The notes beneath the pieces were generated by a model. The model saw only the letters and a program-made list of their open reading frames with translations, ran no database searches and was not told the origin of the DNA. This document shows positions 26,652-35,284 of a stretch of DNA of 55,133 bases, one piece after another. Positions within the stretch are counted from its first letter, which is position 1; the number at the start of each line of letters is the position of its first letter. The position numbers were made by a program, and so were the translations under genes. Source of the stretch: Rikenella microfusus (GTDB lineage Bacteria > Bacteroidota > Bacteroidia > Bacteroidales > VadinHA17); NCBI GenBank assembly GCA_020722575.1, contig DYKN01000010.1, positions 1-55,133 on the forward strand, read 5' to 3'.

Positions 26652-27671
26652 ATGAAAAGATTAACCGTGATTTCGCTAATTGTTCTTGTTCTGGTCGGTG
26701 CCTGCAGGCGCGACAGATACAGGGTTGACATCTCGGGTATCAAGGTGGACGTAAAAATTAAAAGGCTGGAACAGGACCTTTTTGCACATGATCCTGTTAG
26801 AATACCTGATACAGTGGAGGTTTTAAAGAAGAAATACGGAGAGTTTCTGAAATACTTCAGTTATGTTATTAACATCGGTGAGCCTGACGACAGTTTATGG
26901 CTTGATGGATTGTTAAAGTTTTGCACCGACCGTTTGAACAATGAGGTATACGAAGCGACTTTAAAGGTTTTCCCTGATCTGGAATGGCTTGAAAAGGATT
27001 TTTCAAAATCTTTCAGATATTATAAATATTATTTTCCGGATAAATCTGTTCCTGAAGTCTTTTCGTGTATTACAGGTTTCAATACAAGTATTATTACAGG
27101 AGATTCCGTTCTTGGAATTGGACTTGACAGGTTCCTGGGAAGTGACTGCAGGTATTATCCTCAGCTTGGTATTTACACCTATCTGGCGGACAGGATGACA
27201 CCAGAATATATTCTAACAGGCAGCATGTATGCATGGGCGTCATCGGAGTGGGATTATAATATCATTGGTTATATACCGGATAATGTACTGGCATCGATTA
27301 TTCATGAAGGCAAGCTTCTGTATTTTGTAAAATGCATGGTTCCATGGGAAAATGATGAAATTATTTTCGGTTTCAGTCAGAAACAGATGGAATTCTGTTT
27401 GCAGAATGAAGGAGATATGTGGCAGTATCTGATTGAAAACGATCTCTTATTCAGTACTGATTCTTTTACAAAAAGAAAACTTGTAGGAGAAGCTCCATTT
27501 ACATCATATTTTTCGAGGGAGTCGCCTGGCCGTGCAGCAGCATGGATCGGCTTCAGGATTGTTGAAGCATTTATGAAATATAATAAGGATATGACACTAG
27601 AAAAACTTATGAATATTTCAGATCCGCAGGTAATTCTCTCAGGTTCACGCTATAGTCCGTCTACATCCTGA
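26652..27671 (+). CDS. gldB: GldB-family gliding/T9SS-associated lipoprotein
   Basis: Lipoprotein of 339 residues; the lipobox LVGAC places the lipidated cysteine at Cys18. The mature sequence has the GldB pattern: VDISGIKVDVKIKRLEQDLFA, VFPDLEWLEKDF, KYYFPDKSVPEVFSCITGFNTS, then IGLDRFLG. GldB is needed for gliding in Flavobacterium and occurs in non-gliding Bacteroidota, where its role is unclear. The ATG at 26652 is chosen because it begins directly at the signal peptide; the frame extends upstream to a TTG at 26604. It is divergent from the barrel protein-nadE operon. Confidence 0.83.
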   Translation: MKRLTVISLIVLVLVGACRRDRYRVDISGIKVDVKIKRLEQDLFAHDPVRIPDTVEVLKKKYGEFLKYFSYVINIGEPDDSLWLDGLLKFCTDRLNNEVYEATLKVFPDLEWLEKDFSKSFRYYKYYFPDKSVPEVFSCITGFNTSIITGDSVLGIGLDRFLGSDCRYYPQLGIYTYLADRMTPEYILTGSMYAWASSEWDYNIIGYIPDNVLASIIHEGKLLYFVKCMVPWENDEIIFGFSQKQMEFCLQNEGDMWQYLIENDLLFSTDSFTKRKLVGEAPFTSYFSRESPGRAAAWIGFRIVEAFMKYNKDMTLEKLMNISDPQVILSGSRYSPSTS

Positions 27672-27690
27672 ATATTTTTCTTCAAAAAGA

Positions 27691-27730
27691 AAAATGGCTC
27701 CCTTTAAGGGAGCCATTTTATTTTTTGATT
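27691..27730. terminator. Bidirectional terminator between gldB and ferredoxin
   Basis: An almost uninterrupted 29-bp palindrome (27691-27719) pairs AAAATGGCTCCCTT with AAGGGAGCCATTTT. T-rich sequence follows on the plus strand (TTTATTTTTTG), and the A-run preceding it supplies a U-tract for minus-strand transcripts. It separates the converging gldB and ferredoxin genes. Confidence 0.85.
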
Positions 27731-27737
27731 GCATAGT

Positions 27738-27905
27738 TTATGCAGGATGAATTGCCTCGACCGGGCAAACATCAGCACAAGCACCACAATCGGTGCATAT
27801 ATCCGGATCGATCTTGTAAATATCACCTTCCGAAATTGCCCCAACCGGACATTCATCAATACACGTTCCGCAAGCTGTGCAATCTTCACTGATTTTGTAA
27901 GCCAT
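27738..27905 (-). CDS. 2[4Fe-4S] ferredoxin
   Basis: Small gene of 55 codons read from the minus strand. The product MAYKISEDCTACGTC... has two complete cluster motifs, CX2CX2CX3C with Cys9, 12, 15 and 19, and Cys37, 40, 43 and 47, each followed by Pro. This is the clostridial-type bacterial ferredoxin used as a low-potential electron carrier, which fits anaerobic metabolism. It appears to be a single-gene unit: a TATATTTG box lies upstream and a bidirectional terminator lies downstream. Confidence 0.95.
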   Translation of the reverse strand: MAYKISEDCTACGTCIDECPVGAISEGDIYKIDPDICTDCGACADVCPVEAIHPA

Positions 27906-27937
27906 GACTTTTATTTTTGGTTAATATATTTCAGGGT

Positions 27938-27945
27938 CAAATATA
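27938..27945 (-). promoter_or_regulatory. Putative ferredoxin -7 box
   Basis: Minus-strand TATATTTG fits TAnnTTTG, 32 bp before the ferredoxin ATG. Confidence 0.5.
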
Positions 27946-28073
27946 AAGGGTTTTTAATAAAACAGAAATGAAAATTGTTATTTTGTGTTATTTATCATTG
28001 TGAAATAAAATTATTATGTTGATAAATTTTGATTCACAATTTATTTCATTATATGAGACTTCCTGAATTATGA

Positions 28074-31000
28074 TCAGAAGTCAAGGCTGAACGACAGGTA
28101 AAAAACCATAGGAAGGATATAACGGTTTTCAACTCCCCATGCAAAGTCGGCTCTGACAAAGTATCCTAGAAGTTGTGCCCTCAGTCCTGCCCCAAAGCCT
28201 CCCACAATGGGGTCTCTATTGGTGTCAAGAATAACTGTTACAGGCCCGTTTGTGATAGTTTCGTTGTCATATGAGTTCTCACCCGACCATGGCGATTTGC
28301 CTGACCAGGCAGTTCCAATATCTCCAAATCCAACTATCTGAAGGCTGTTAAGAAAGTTCGATCTAAGGGGATGTCCGGCAAAATACCTGATAAAAGGCCA
28401 TCGTATTTCACTGTTTATCAATGCAAAACTATTTCCATTACGAATGTTCTGGCTAAAACCTCTCATATTTGTTGCAAGAGCCTGAAAACCATAATTGTAA
28501 TTAGGATTTACCGATATTGAGTTATCAAACATTGGTATTTTACTGAAAAGATATCCCATCCAGTTATCAACCCCTCCCAGATAATATATAAGTTTTGTCG
28601 GCCCGTATGAGGTGCTTGCGGCAAATCGATTTGCCCATATAAGTTCACGGTGTATCTTCAGATAATGCCTGAAATCAGCTCCCAGGACTATCATATCCGA
28701 CAACTTTTGCGATATTTCTTTATAATATTCTCCAAAAACTTTAAATCTTGTTCCGTAGTATATATTTATCATTCGTTTTCTGGTGTTGTCAAAAATAAGT
28801 TCTCCTTTTAAACCTGCCCAGTGTCTTCTGACATCCTGGCTGCTGAGCGAGGAAACATCTGTGGAAAGATTAATATAATTATCGAAGCGGTAAGAAAGTG
28901 TTCCTTTAAGTGCAAGAACAGGAGAAAATGGGCGGGAGAGAGTCAGATATAGATTGTCACTGTGGATTTTATAATAATAATTATCATCATCCGAACTGTT
29001 GAATGTCATTCTATGATAGGTTATCTGTTTATCAAACTTGCCTTTTAGATTTTCTACACACAACAGATACTCATTACTGTCGAAGTTACCCGCAAATCTG
29101 AATCCTCCTGTGATTTTATAATCTTCAAAAAGATCGAGTATTCCGATACGTGTGAACAGGTTTGTCCCCGGATTAAAATAAGGTGCCCCACCGTTATAAG
29201 GCTGATATGAGTTGTTAAGAAAGCTGAAATCAATCTGGTTTGCAATGTAGTTGTTATAAAAAGAAGTCTGATATATTCTGATATGCGGTAGCTCGAGTGT
29301 ATCGGTACCAAGATCTATATCCATATAATCTTTGCGCCATAACTGTTCATAATAATTTTGTTTTTCTTTTTCAAAGATATAATGGTTAATGTCGATAGGT
29401 TCGTCTTTTGCATAATATTCATATATAGGCTTTATCAGTGTATCTCTTCTTTTACGGTCTTCAGCAAGGAGCCATTGCCTCAGTTGTTCAATACTGTCGG
29501 CCCTGTGAAGATTCTTAAGCTGTTCTTTTCTGTATGCACTTACGGGAAGTTCCCTTCCGGTGGTTCTGTTGTCGCTTGTTGAATTACCCTTTCTTACCTG
29601 ATATCTTTTCCGGCTGTAGACGACTTCACTGTAATTGTCGGAACCTTTTGTAACATCATGGTAGAGAATGTTTCTGTCATATTCTGTTACAGGAATTGAT
29701 CTTATAAAATAGCGGTAATGTGTGGTAGTATCAATATAACTGATAGTACTGTCGAAAGTGGCTGAGAACCTGTTAAACACTCCGGTAGTGTTTCCAATAT
29801 AGGAAATTGTCCCTTTGCCTGTGCTTATTGGTTGTAATCTGTCAGTGTACCTGTCTTCTGTAAGACGGGTAAGTACTCCGTTGTTCTTTTTGATATTATA
29901 AGTAAACAGGTCATACGTAAGACCCAGACGTTCAAACGGACTACCTGCGTTTGACAACGTATCGGTTAGCCTGTTGGACGAAAATATTATCTCGTCGTTA
30001 GATCCGCTCAGGAATGAAGGATTAAGATCATCGGCGAGGTCGAATGTTATTTGCTCGTTGGTGCCAGAAGCAATGGTGTGTATGTAAATATCTGTAAAAC
30101 CTCCTTTTACCCCTGACAGGACAAGTTTTGTGCCGTCGGGTGAATAAGAAAAATCCAGCACTTTATCGAGATAAAGGAATAGTCTTTCATCCATCTTTTT
30201 TTCCGGCACACGGTAGAAATAGATCCTTAACAGCGATTTTTCCTCGTTTATGAAAGTCAGGATGTTGCTGCCGGGATGCCAGGCCATAACAGGGTATGTT
30301 CTGTCGGTTTTATGCTCATATCTGGGTTCGGCCCTGAAGATAATTCTGGTTCTTCCGGTTACCTGATCATGTAACCAGATCCTCTTTCTCCCCCAATCGT
30401 TTGTCACATAAGCAATGTAGCGTTTATCAGGACTTATTTTGACCTGCTGAAAGACCTGTTCTTTTTTCGATTTTTTCAACCTGCCCTCTTTACCGGAGGG
30501 ATTACCGGAGTCGCCCTCATATTCCTTTCTGTAGAATTTTTTCCATTCTTTCAACAGGTTCCCAAGCTTCTCTCCGGTAACGTAAAGAAACCCATCATTA
30601 ATATTTCGGTAGATTTTTGTCAGATAAATAATTCCAGGTATAAGAGCATCACCATATTCTGTTGCCAGGAACCTCCAGAACGACTGTCCTGCATATATAG
30701 CATCATCGTATTCAAGATGATTGATGTTTTTATATTTCCCGGTCAGGAATCCGTCCTTAACCATATTCTCTGCATGATAATCCCATCCAAAGGCAATATA
30801 ATTTATCAATCCCCTGATATACCAGTCGGGCATATAAAATGAATTTGAACTGTTAATACGGTCTTTAAGGTCAGCGCCTGAAATCATTTCATTGATAATT
30901 ACTTCCGCGATAGCCGATGCAATCTGTTTCTGGTATGCAACCTGGTCGCCTTCATAATAAACCATCACCTTGTTTTTGATGATCCTGCTGTACCCTCCCA

Positions 31001-31358
31001 TGTTGTAATCGTCCTCAGAGAAGGTAACAAGTCCAATATTCGACTGTTTGTATTCAGCCTGCTTGTTGAAAATAATGAAAATAAGTCTTTTTTCGAGAGT
31101 ATAATCGAAATAATCCTGAATCTCTTCCAGCTTTTTCAGGGCATAATCGGCAGTATATATGGCAAGGTCCCGGCCCTCTTCCTTAAAATAACAGTCAATA
31201 TTCTCGAATCGGTAAAATGACCAGTAATAGTCGTAATATTGTACCCTGTTCTTTCCGAATCTCATCTGAAGACCATTGTAAAACTGACCTCCAAGTTTTA
31301 ATGGAAATAACAGAATAAAAGTCGTATAGACCAGCAATGCCTTTAATTTCACCGGCAT
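28074..31358 (-). CDS. Large envelope protein: peptidase-MA-like, TolB-type propeller and C-terminal barrel
   Basis: Protein of 1094 residues with a signal peptide (about 1-25, ending LKLGGQ). Residues about 50-290 resemble the peptidase-MA (gluzincin) fold, but the expected HExxH position reads AEVIINEM (151-158), so catalysis is unlikely. Residues about 300-560 hold WD40/TolB-like blades (VKISPDKRYIAYVTNDWG, FSYSPDGTKLVLSG, SGSNDEIIFSSNR). The region from about 700 is rich in beta strands, contains the segment GGVDNWMG, and ends FYLSFSLDF, like an outer-membrane barrel. Function unknown. ATG 31358 is preferred because the TTG at 31421 overlaps a promoter box. Confidence 0.7.
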   Translation of the reverse strand: MPVKLKALLVYTTFILLFPLKLGGQFYNGLQMRFGKNRVQYYDYYWSFYRFENIDCYFKEEGRDLAIYTADYALKKLEEIQDYFDYTLEKRLIFIIFNKQAEYKQSNIGLVTFSEDDYNMGGYSRIIKNKVMVYYEGDQVAYQKQIASAIAEVIINEMISGADLKDRINSSNSFYMPDWYIRGLINYIAFGWDYHAENMVKDGFLTGKYKNINHLEYDDAIYAGQSFWRFLATEYGDALIPGIIYLTKIYRNINDGFLYVTGEKLGNLLKEWKKFYRKEYEGDSGNPSGKEGRLKKSKKEQVFQQVKISPDKRYIAYVTNDWGRKRIWLHDQVTGRTRIIFRAEPRYEHKTDRTYPVMAWHPGSNILTFINEEKSLLRIYFYRVPEKKMDERLFLYLDKVLDFSYSPDGTKLVLSGVKGGFTDIYIHTIASGTNEQITFDLADDLNPSFLSGSNDEIIFSSNRLTDTLSNAGSPFERLGLTYDLFTYNIKKNNGVLTRLTEDRYTDRLQPISTGKGTISYIGNTTGVFNRFSATFDSTISYIDTTTHYRYFIRSIPVTEYDRNILYHDVTKGSDNYSEVVYSRKRYQVRKGNSTSDNRTTGRELPVSAYRKEQLKNLHRADSIEQLRQWLLAEDRKRRDTLIKPIYEYYAKDEPIDINHYIFEKEKQNYYEQLWRKDYMDIDLGTDTLELPHIRIYQTSFYNNYIANQIDFSFLNNSYQPYNGGAPYFNPGTNLFTRIGILDLFEDYKITGGFRFAGNFDSNEYLLCVENLKGKFDKQITYHRMTFNSSDDDNYYYKIHSDNLYLTLSRPFSPVLALKGTLSYRFDNYINLSTDVSSLSSQDVRRHWAGLKGELIFDNTRKRMINIYYGTRFKVFGEYYKEISQKLSDMIVLGADFRHYLKIHRELIWANRFAASTSYGPTKLIYYLGGVDNWMGYLFSKIPMFDNSISVNPNYNYGFQALATNMRGFSQNIRNGNSFALINSEIRWPFIRYFAGHPLRSNFLNSLQIVGFGDIGTAWSGKSPWSGENSYDNETITNGPVTVILDTNRDPIVGGFGAGLRAQLLGYFVRADFAWGVENRYILPMVFYLSFSLDF

Positions 31359-31418
31359 AAGGTTTCTTTTCAAATATCTCAATATTCTTTTCAAAATCTG
31401 TTCCAAAACTGCCAATGG

Positions 31419-31426
31419 CAAAACTA
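31419..31426 (-). promoter_or_regulatory. Putative -7 box for the 1094-residue envelope protein
   Basis: Minus-strand TAGTTTTG fits TAnnTTTG, 60 bp before the ATG at 31358. It also decides the start, since it overlaps the alternative TTG. Confidence 0.45.
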
Positions 31427-31474
31427 ATAATCTTTATCGAGAAGATGTTAACATAATTATATTTATTAATTTTG

Positions 31475-31493
31475 GAATTTTAAAAATTCCAGG
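31475..31493. promoter_or_regulatory. 19-bp perfect palindrome, possible operator
   Basis: TGGAATTTTAAAAATTCCA has 9-bp arms around one central A. It sits in the divergent gap between the 1094-residue envelope-protein gene and the DUF1573 gene, about 50 bp upstream of the former's -7 box. It lacks a U-tract and is too far from any gene end to be a terminator. Confidence 0.4.
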
Positions 31494-31579
31494 TAACTAT
31501 TTTTAATGATGATGCAACAAAAAATGGCCTATTGTAGTTTTATTATATAACTTTTAACAACAATTAAAAAACAAAAAAT

Positions 31580-32659
31580 ATGAAAAGATATTTTTTTCTG
31601 TTATACTTTTTTGTTTCGGGAGTTATGGTTTTTGCTCAGCCTAAGGTACAGGTGTCAAAATACGAACATGATTTTGGAACATTCAGGGAAGAAGATGGCA
31701 GGCAGACGTATAATTTTGAAGTTGTAAACATCGGGAACGCGCCGCTTGCCATTCAGAATATTGTTGCTTCGTGCGGATGCACCACTCCAACATGGACTAA
31801 GAGTCCTATTCCGCCTAATGGTGGTAAGGGCATTATTACGGCAATATATGATCCAACAAACAGACCTGGGCCCTTTAATAAGACTCTCACCGTTTATACA
31901 AATGCAAATCCAGCAACATTTGTTCTTGTTATTAAGGGAGAGGTAAAGGAGAGGGAAAAAACGGTGGATGAGCTCTTTACCTTTCCGGTGGGTCAGGGGG
32001 TCAGGCTCGAAAGTAATCATCTTGCCTTCACGAAAGTTTTGAAAACAGAAAAGAAGATAAGGGTTATGCCTGTGATCAACACTTCAAAAGAACCGGCTAA
32101 GATTGAGTTCGAAAATGTGCCAGGTCATCTTCAACTGAAGGCTATTCCTGAGACACTCAAGCCCGGGCAGAAAGGGGTAATTGAGGGAACCTACGATGCA
32201 ACAAAAAACGGTAACTGGGGAACAGTAAGTGATGTGATAAAAATAAAGGTTAACGGTGTTGCCCAGCAAAACACATGGTTTTATGTTTCTGCCAATCTGG
32301 TTGAAGATTTCTCCCATCTCACAAAAGAAGAGCTTGAGAATGCACCAGTATTTAAGATTGAATCAACAACAGTTGATATCGGCGAAATGAAGCCTGCAAC
32401 AAATAAAGAAATTGAGTTTAAATTTACCAATGTGGGTAAAAGCGACCTGATTATCAGACATATCCGGTCCACATGCGGCTGTACTGCCGTCAACCAGAGC
32501 AGTAGTAATGTTGTTAAACCCGGAGAATCAGGGTCAATAAAAGCTACTTTCAACTCAGGTTCGTATAAGGGCAGGGTAACGAAAGCAATTTATGTCTATA
32601 CAAATGATCCTGCACATTCCGAAGTATTGCTTATGCTTAATGCCAATGTTGTACAATAA
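31580..32659 (+). CDS. Exported protein with two DUF1573 domains
   Basis: Protein of 359 residues with a signal peptide (1-19, cleavage near VFAQ). Two Ig-like DUF1573 domains carry the family motif: ASCGCTTPTW (Cys65, Cys67) and STCGCTAVNQ near residue 300. Each follows a YEHDFGTF- or VDIGEMKPA-like strand and ends with a VYTNxP segment. A middle domain (about 130-245) resembles them but lacks the CGC motif. DUF1573 proteins are abundant secreted proteins of Bacteroidota, related to ASPM/MSP-like folds, with unknown function. A strong terminator follows, so it is a single-gene unit. Confidence 0.82.
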   Translation: MKRYFFLLYFFVSGVMVFAQPKVQVSKYEHDFGTFREEDGRQTYNFEVVNIGNAPLAIQNIVASCGCTTPTWTKSPIPPNGGKGIITAIYDPTNRPGPFNKTLTVYTNANPATFVLVIKGEVKEREKTVDELFTFPVGQGVRLESNHLAFTKVLKTEKKIRVMPVINTSKEPAKIEFENVPGHLQLKAIPETLKPGQKGVIEGTYDATKNGNWGTVSDVIKIKVNGVAQQNTWFYVSANLVEDFSHLTKEELENAPVFKIESTTVDIGEMKPATNKEIEFKFTNVGKSDLIIRHIRSTCGCTAVNQSSSNVVKPGESGSIKATFNSGSYKGRVTKAIYVYTNDPAHSEVLLMLNANVVQ

Positions 32660-32688
32660 AGAATAGAAATTATATTTTGTAATTTTTT

Positions 32689-32718
32689 AAGCGCTTTCCG
32701 CCGGGAAGCGCTTTTTTA
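32689..32718 (+). terminator. Intrinsic terminator after the DUF1573 gene
   Basis: AAGCGCTTTCC and GGGAAGCGCTT pair with one G-U-type mismatch around a GCC-like loop, followed by TTTTTT. It lies 29 bp past the stop codon. Confidence 0.85.
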
Positions 32719-32948
32719 TCGGTTTGTTCATTATCCTCTTTATAATTTCCCTAAGGAGGTGATGCGGTATCTCTTTGAAAAAAAAATACAAATTATCTGT
32801 CAACATATTTCGGGAAAAGACTGTGTAAAAAAGGGAGCTGTTATATCTGCTTTCGTTTTGATCAGGTAGATTATTTTGTTTACATCAGGGGACAGGGATC
32901 TTAAGTTATTGGTTACCTTTGTGACGGTTAATTTATTCAAAGTATTTA
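32719..32948. other. Intergenic region upstream of meaB
   Basis: About 230 bp with no gene. It holds AAGGAGGTGAT at 32753-32763, fully complementary to the usual 16S rRNA 3' tail but with an ATG directly inside it, so spacing is wrong for use as a ribosome-binding site. The meaB promoter box is at 32914-32921. Confidence 0.5.
32914..32921 (+). promoter_or_regulatory. Putative meaB -7 box
   Basis: TACCTTTG fits TAnnTTTG and ends 27 bp before the meaB ATG. Confidence 0.5.
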
Positions 32949-34031
32949 ATGCCTGAAAAAAAGAAAAATGAAAAAGTTTTTGGCACAAGTAGCCGGGATG
33001 ACTGGAAGACAGGTGTAAATCCAGAGATATTGAAAATGTTAAGAAGCAGGGGGTTATTATCATCGGAGGAATATATTTCAGGTATTCTGGGAGGTGACAG
33101 AAACATTCTTGCCCGTGCTATTACACTGGTTGAAAGTTCAAATCCTGCTCATTTTGACCTGGCACAGTCGGTAGTTGAAGGTTGTTTAAAATACAGCGGA
33201 AATTCAGTCAGGATTGGCATAACGGGTATTCCAGGTGCCGGTAAGAGCACTTTTATTGAGGCTTTTGGCACAATGTTAACAGGAATGGGGAAGAAGGTTG
33301 CTGTTCTGGCTATTGACCCAAGCAGCGCAAATACTGGTGGGAGCATTCTTGGAGACAAGACCAGAATGACGAAACTGGCTAACGACCCGGATGCTTTTAT
33401 CAGACCTTCTCCTTCAGCAGGAACACCTGGAGGGGTTGCACGTAAAACAAGAGAAAGCATTATTCTTTGCGAAGCCGCAGGGTTCGACACCATTATCGTA
33501 GAAACTGTAGGTGTTGGGCAGTCAGAAATTGCTGTTTCAACAATGGTTGATATTTTTATCCTGCTTCTTGTAGCCGGTACCGGCGACGAGCTACAGGGAA
33601 TCAAACGTGGCATAATGGAGCTTGCAGATATTGTTGTTGTAAACAAAGCCGACGGTGATAACAAGAAAAAAGCAGAAATGAGCGCCTCAGAATTCAGAAA
33701 TGCATTGCACTGCTTCCCCGTCCCACCTTCAGGTATCAGCCCACTCGTTACTATATGCTCAGCAAAAGAAGGAACAGGAATAAAAGAAATATGGGAAGCC
33801 GTGAGAGATTTCATTTCTCGCGTTAAAGAGAATGGTTACTTTGAGAAAAGAAGAGAAAAGCAGGCAGTTGAGAGAATGCACGATTTTATTAAAGATTACC
33901 TGATATATTCATTTTATAGGAACGATGAGGTTAAAACATGCAGAGGCCAGGTTGAAGATTTGCTGAAAAAAGCAGAAATAACTTCATACAGAGCAGCATT
34001 TATTTTATTGAACAAATATTTTAAAAAATAA
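32949..34031 (+). CDS. meaB: Methylmalonyl-CoA mutase-associated GTPase MeaB
   Basis: G3E-family GTPase of 360 residues. Walker A is GIPGAGKS at 93-100; LAIDPSSANTGGSILGDKTRM, the IVETVGVGQSE switch and the NKADG guanine-specificity motif follow. MeaB protects and reloads B12-dependent methylmalonyl-CoA mutase. The mutase subunits are not in the window, but the acyl-CoA carboxylase pair at 12-14 kb belongs to the same propionate/succinate pathway. It is followed after 50 bp by the TlpA-like gene. Confidence 0.92.
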   Translation: MPEKKKNEKVFGTSSRDDWKTGVNPEILKMLRSRGLLSSEEYISGILGGDRNILARAITLVESSNPAHFDLAQSVVEGCLKYSGNSVRIGITGIPGAGKSTFIEAFGTMLTGMGKKVAVLAIDPSSANTGGSILGDKTRMTKLANDPDAFIRPSPSAGTPGGVARKTRESIILCEAAGFDTIIVETVGVGQSEIAVSTMVDIFILLLVAGTGDELQGIKRGIMELADIVVVNKADGDNKKKAEMSASEFRNALHCFPVPPSGISPLVTICSAKEGTGIKEIWEAVRDFISRVKENGYFEKRREKQAVERMHDFIKDYLIYSFYRNDEVKTCRGQVEDLLKKAEITSYRAAFILLNKYFKK

Positions 34032-34081
34032 TATTTTTAAAAGTAATATCATATCTTTAGAAAAATTAACAATTTATTTTA

Positions 34082-35200
34082 ATGAAAAAAACGTTATTTA
34101 TTCTGCTAATTTTAGCATTGATCACATCATGCAAGCCCAAAGCCCCTGCCTATAATATAACCGGCTATTTTGAAGGGGCAACTGATTCAACGGAATTCTT
34201 TATTCAGAAAAGAGTTTCAGGTAAAGTTGTAACGGTAGATTCAGCAATTGCCATTGCAGGCAGGTTCGTCATGAAGGGCGGCTCTGTTGAATACCCTGAA
34301 ATGGTTACGCTGACAGGTAAAAATATAAGAGGTGCCCTTTCATTTTATATTGAAAATTCTGATATAAATGTTAAAGGGCATATTGATTCACTCTTTAATG
34401 CAGTTGTGGAAGGCTCGAAAACTCATAATGAATATATAAACCTGATAAAATCCCTTGAGCCACTTAATAAAAAATTTTCAGAACTTTATTCTCAATATCG
34501 CGAAGCAAATCAGGCAGGAGATAAAGAGAAGAGTGAGACAATAGAAAAGCAACTTGATGATCTGCAGAAGGAAATGAGGGAAGTTCAGATAAGTTTTATC
34601 CGGGATAATCCAGCATCTTTTGTTGCACCTGCTGTGCTGAGAAATGTAAACTATGATCTTGAAGCAGATGAGATTGAAGCCCTTATTAATGGGCTGGACA
34701 CGACTGTAAAAAAGGTTCAGATAATTAAGGATCTTGAAGCCCGTGTTGAGGTTATGAAAAAAGTAATGGTGGGTCAGAAAGCACCGGACTTTGAGCTTAA
34801 TGACCCTGATGGTAATCCGGTTAATCTATATTCAAAGGTTGGCAAAACAAAACTTCTGCTTATTGATTTCTGGGCATCGTGGTGTGGCCCCTGTCGTCTG
34901 GAAAATCCCAATGTGGTTAAAATATGGAAAGAGTTCAATAAGAAAGGGTTTGATGTTTTCGGTGTTTCTCTCGATAGACCCGGAGAAAAGGATAAATGGC
35001 TTCAGGCAATTAAGGATGATCAATTTACATGGACTCATGTTTCTGACCTGAAATACTGGGATTGTGAAGCGGCAAAACTTTATGCCGTCAATGCCATACC
35101 GGCAAATTTTCTCCTTGACGAATCGGGCATAATTATTGCCAGAAACTTGAGGGGCGACGACCTTTACAACAAGGTTTCAGAACTCCTCGGGGAAAAATAA
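34082..35200 (+). CDS. DUF4369/TlpA-like thioredoxin-fold lipoprotein
   Basis: Protein of 372 residues. The signal sequence ends in LITSC with lipidated Cys17. A DUF4369 beta domain (about 24-115) and a helical linker (about 117-225, charged, coiled-coil-like) precede a thioredoxin domain (about 232-372) with the redox motif WCGPC, Cys268 and Cys271. Such proteins act as periplasmic disulfide reductases or oxidoreductases anchored in the membrane; the client is unknown. A hairpin with a T-run follows the gene. Confidence 0.86.
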   Translation: MKKTLFILLILALITSCKPKAPAYNITGYFEGATDSTEFFIQKRVSGKVVTVDSAIAIAGRFVMKGGSVEYPEMVTLTGKNIRGALSFYIENSDINVKGHIDSLFNAVVEGSKTHNEYINLIKSLEPLNKKFSELYSQYREANQAGDKEKSETIEKQLDDLQKEMREVQISFIRDNPASFVAPAVLRNVNYDLEADEIEALINGLDTTVKKVQIIKDLEARVEVMKKVMVGQKAPDFELNDPDGNPVNLYSKVGKTKLLLIDFWASWCGPCRLENPNVVKIWKEFNKKGFDVFGVSLDRPGEKDKWLQAIKDDQFTWTHVSDLKYWDCEAAKLYAVNAIPANFLLDESGIIIARNLRGDDLYNKVSELLGEK

Positions 35201-35234
35201 AAACGAAGTGTTGTTTAGATATTAAAGGATGTAG

Positions 35235-35279
35235 AAAGCGCGAAGCAGTTATTGATGTCAGAGCTTCGTGCTTTTTTTC
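35235..35279 (+). terminator. Intrinsic terminator after the TlpA-like gene
   Basis: AAAGCGCGAAGC pairs with GCTTCGTGCTTT (one G-U) across a 16-nt loop, then a run of T. It separates this gene from the converging response-regulator gene, which ends at 35285. Confidence 0.75.
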
Positions 35280-35284
35280 TGAGA

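Noticed and set aside
27704..27889. 61-codon basic protein on the minus strand
   Set aside because: It is another frame of the ferredoxin gene, whose eight-cysteine pattern is decisive.
32762..32869. 35-codon frame starting at the orphan Shine-Dalgarno-like site
   Set aside because: The ATG lies inside the motif, so spacing is impossible for initiation, and the peptide is unlike any family I know.
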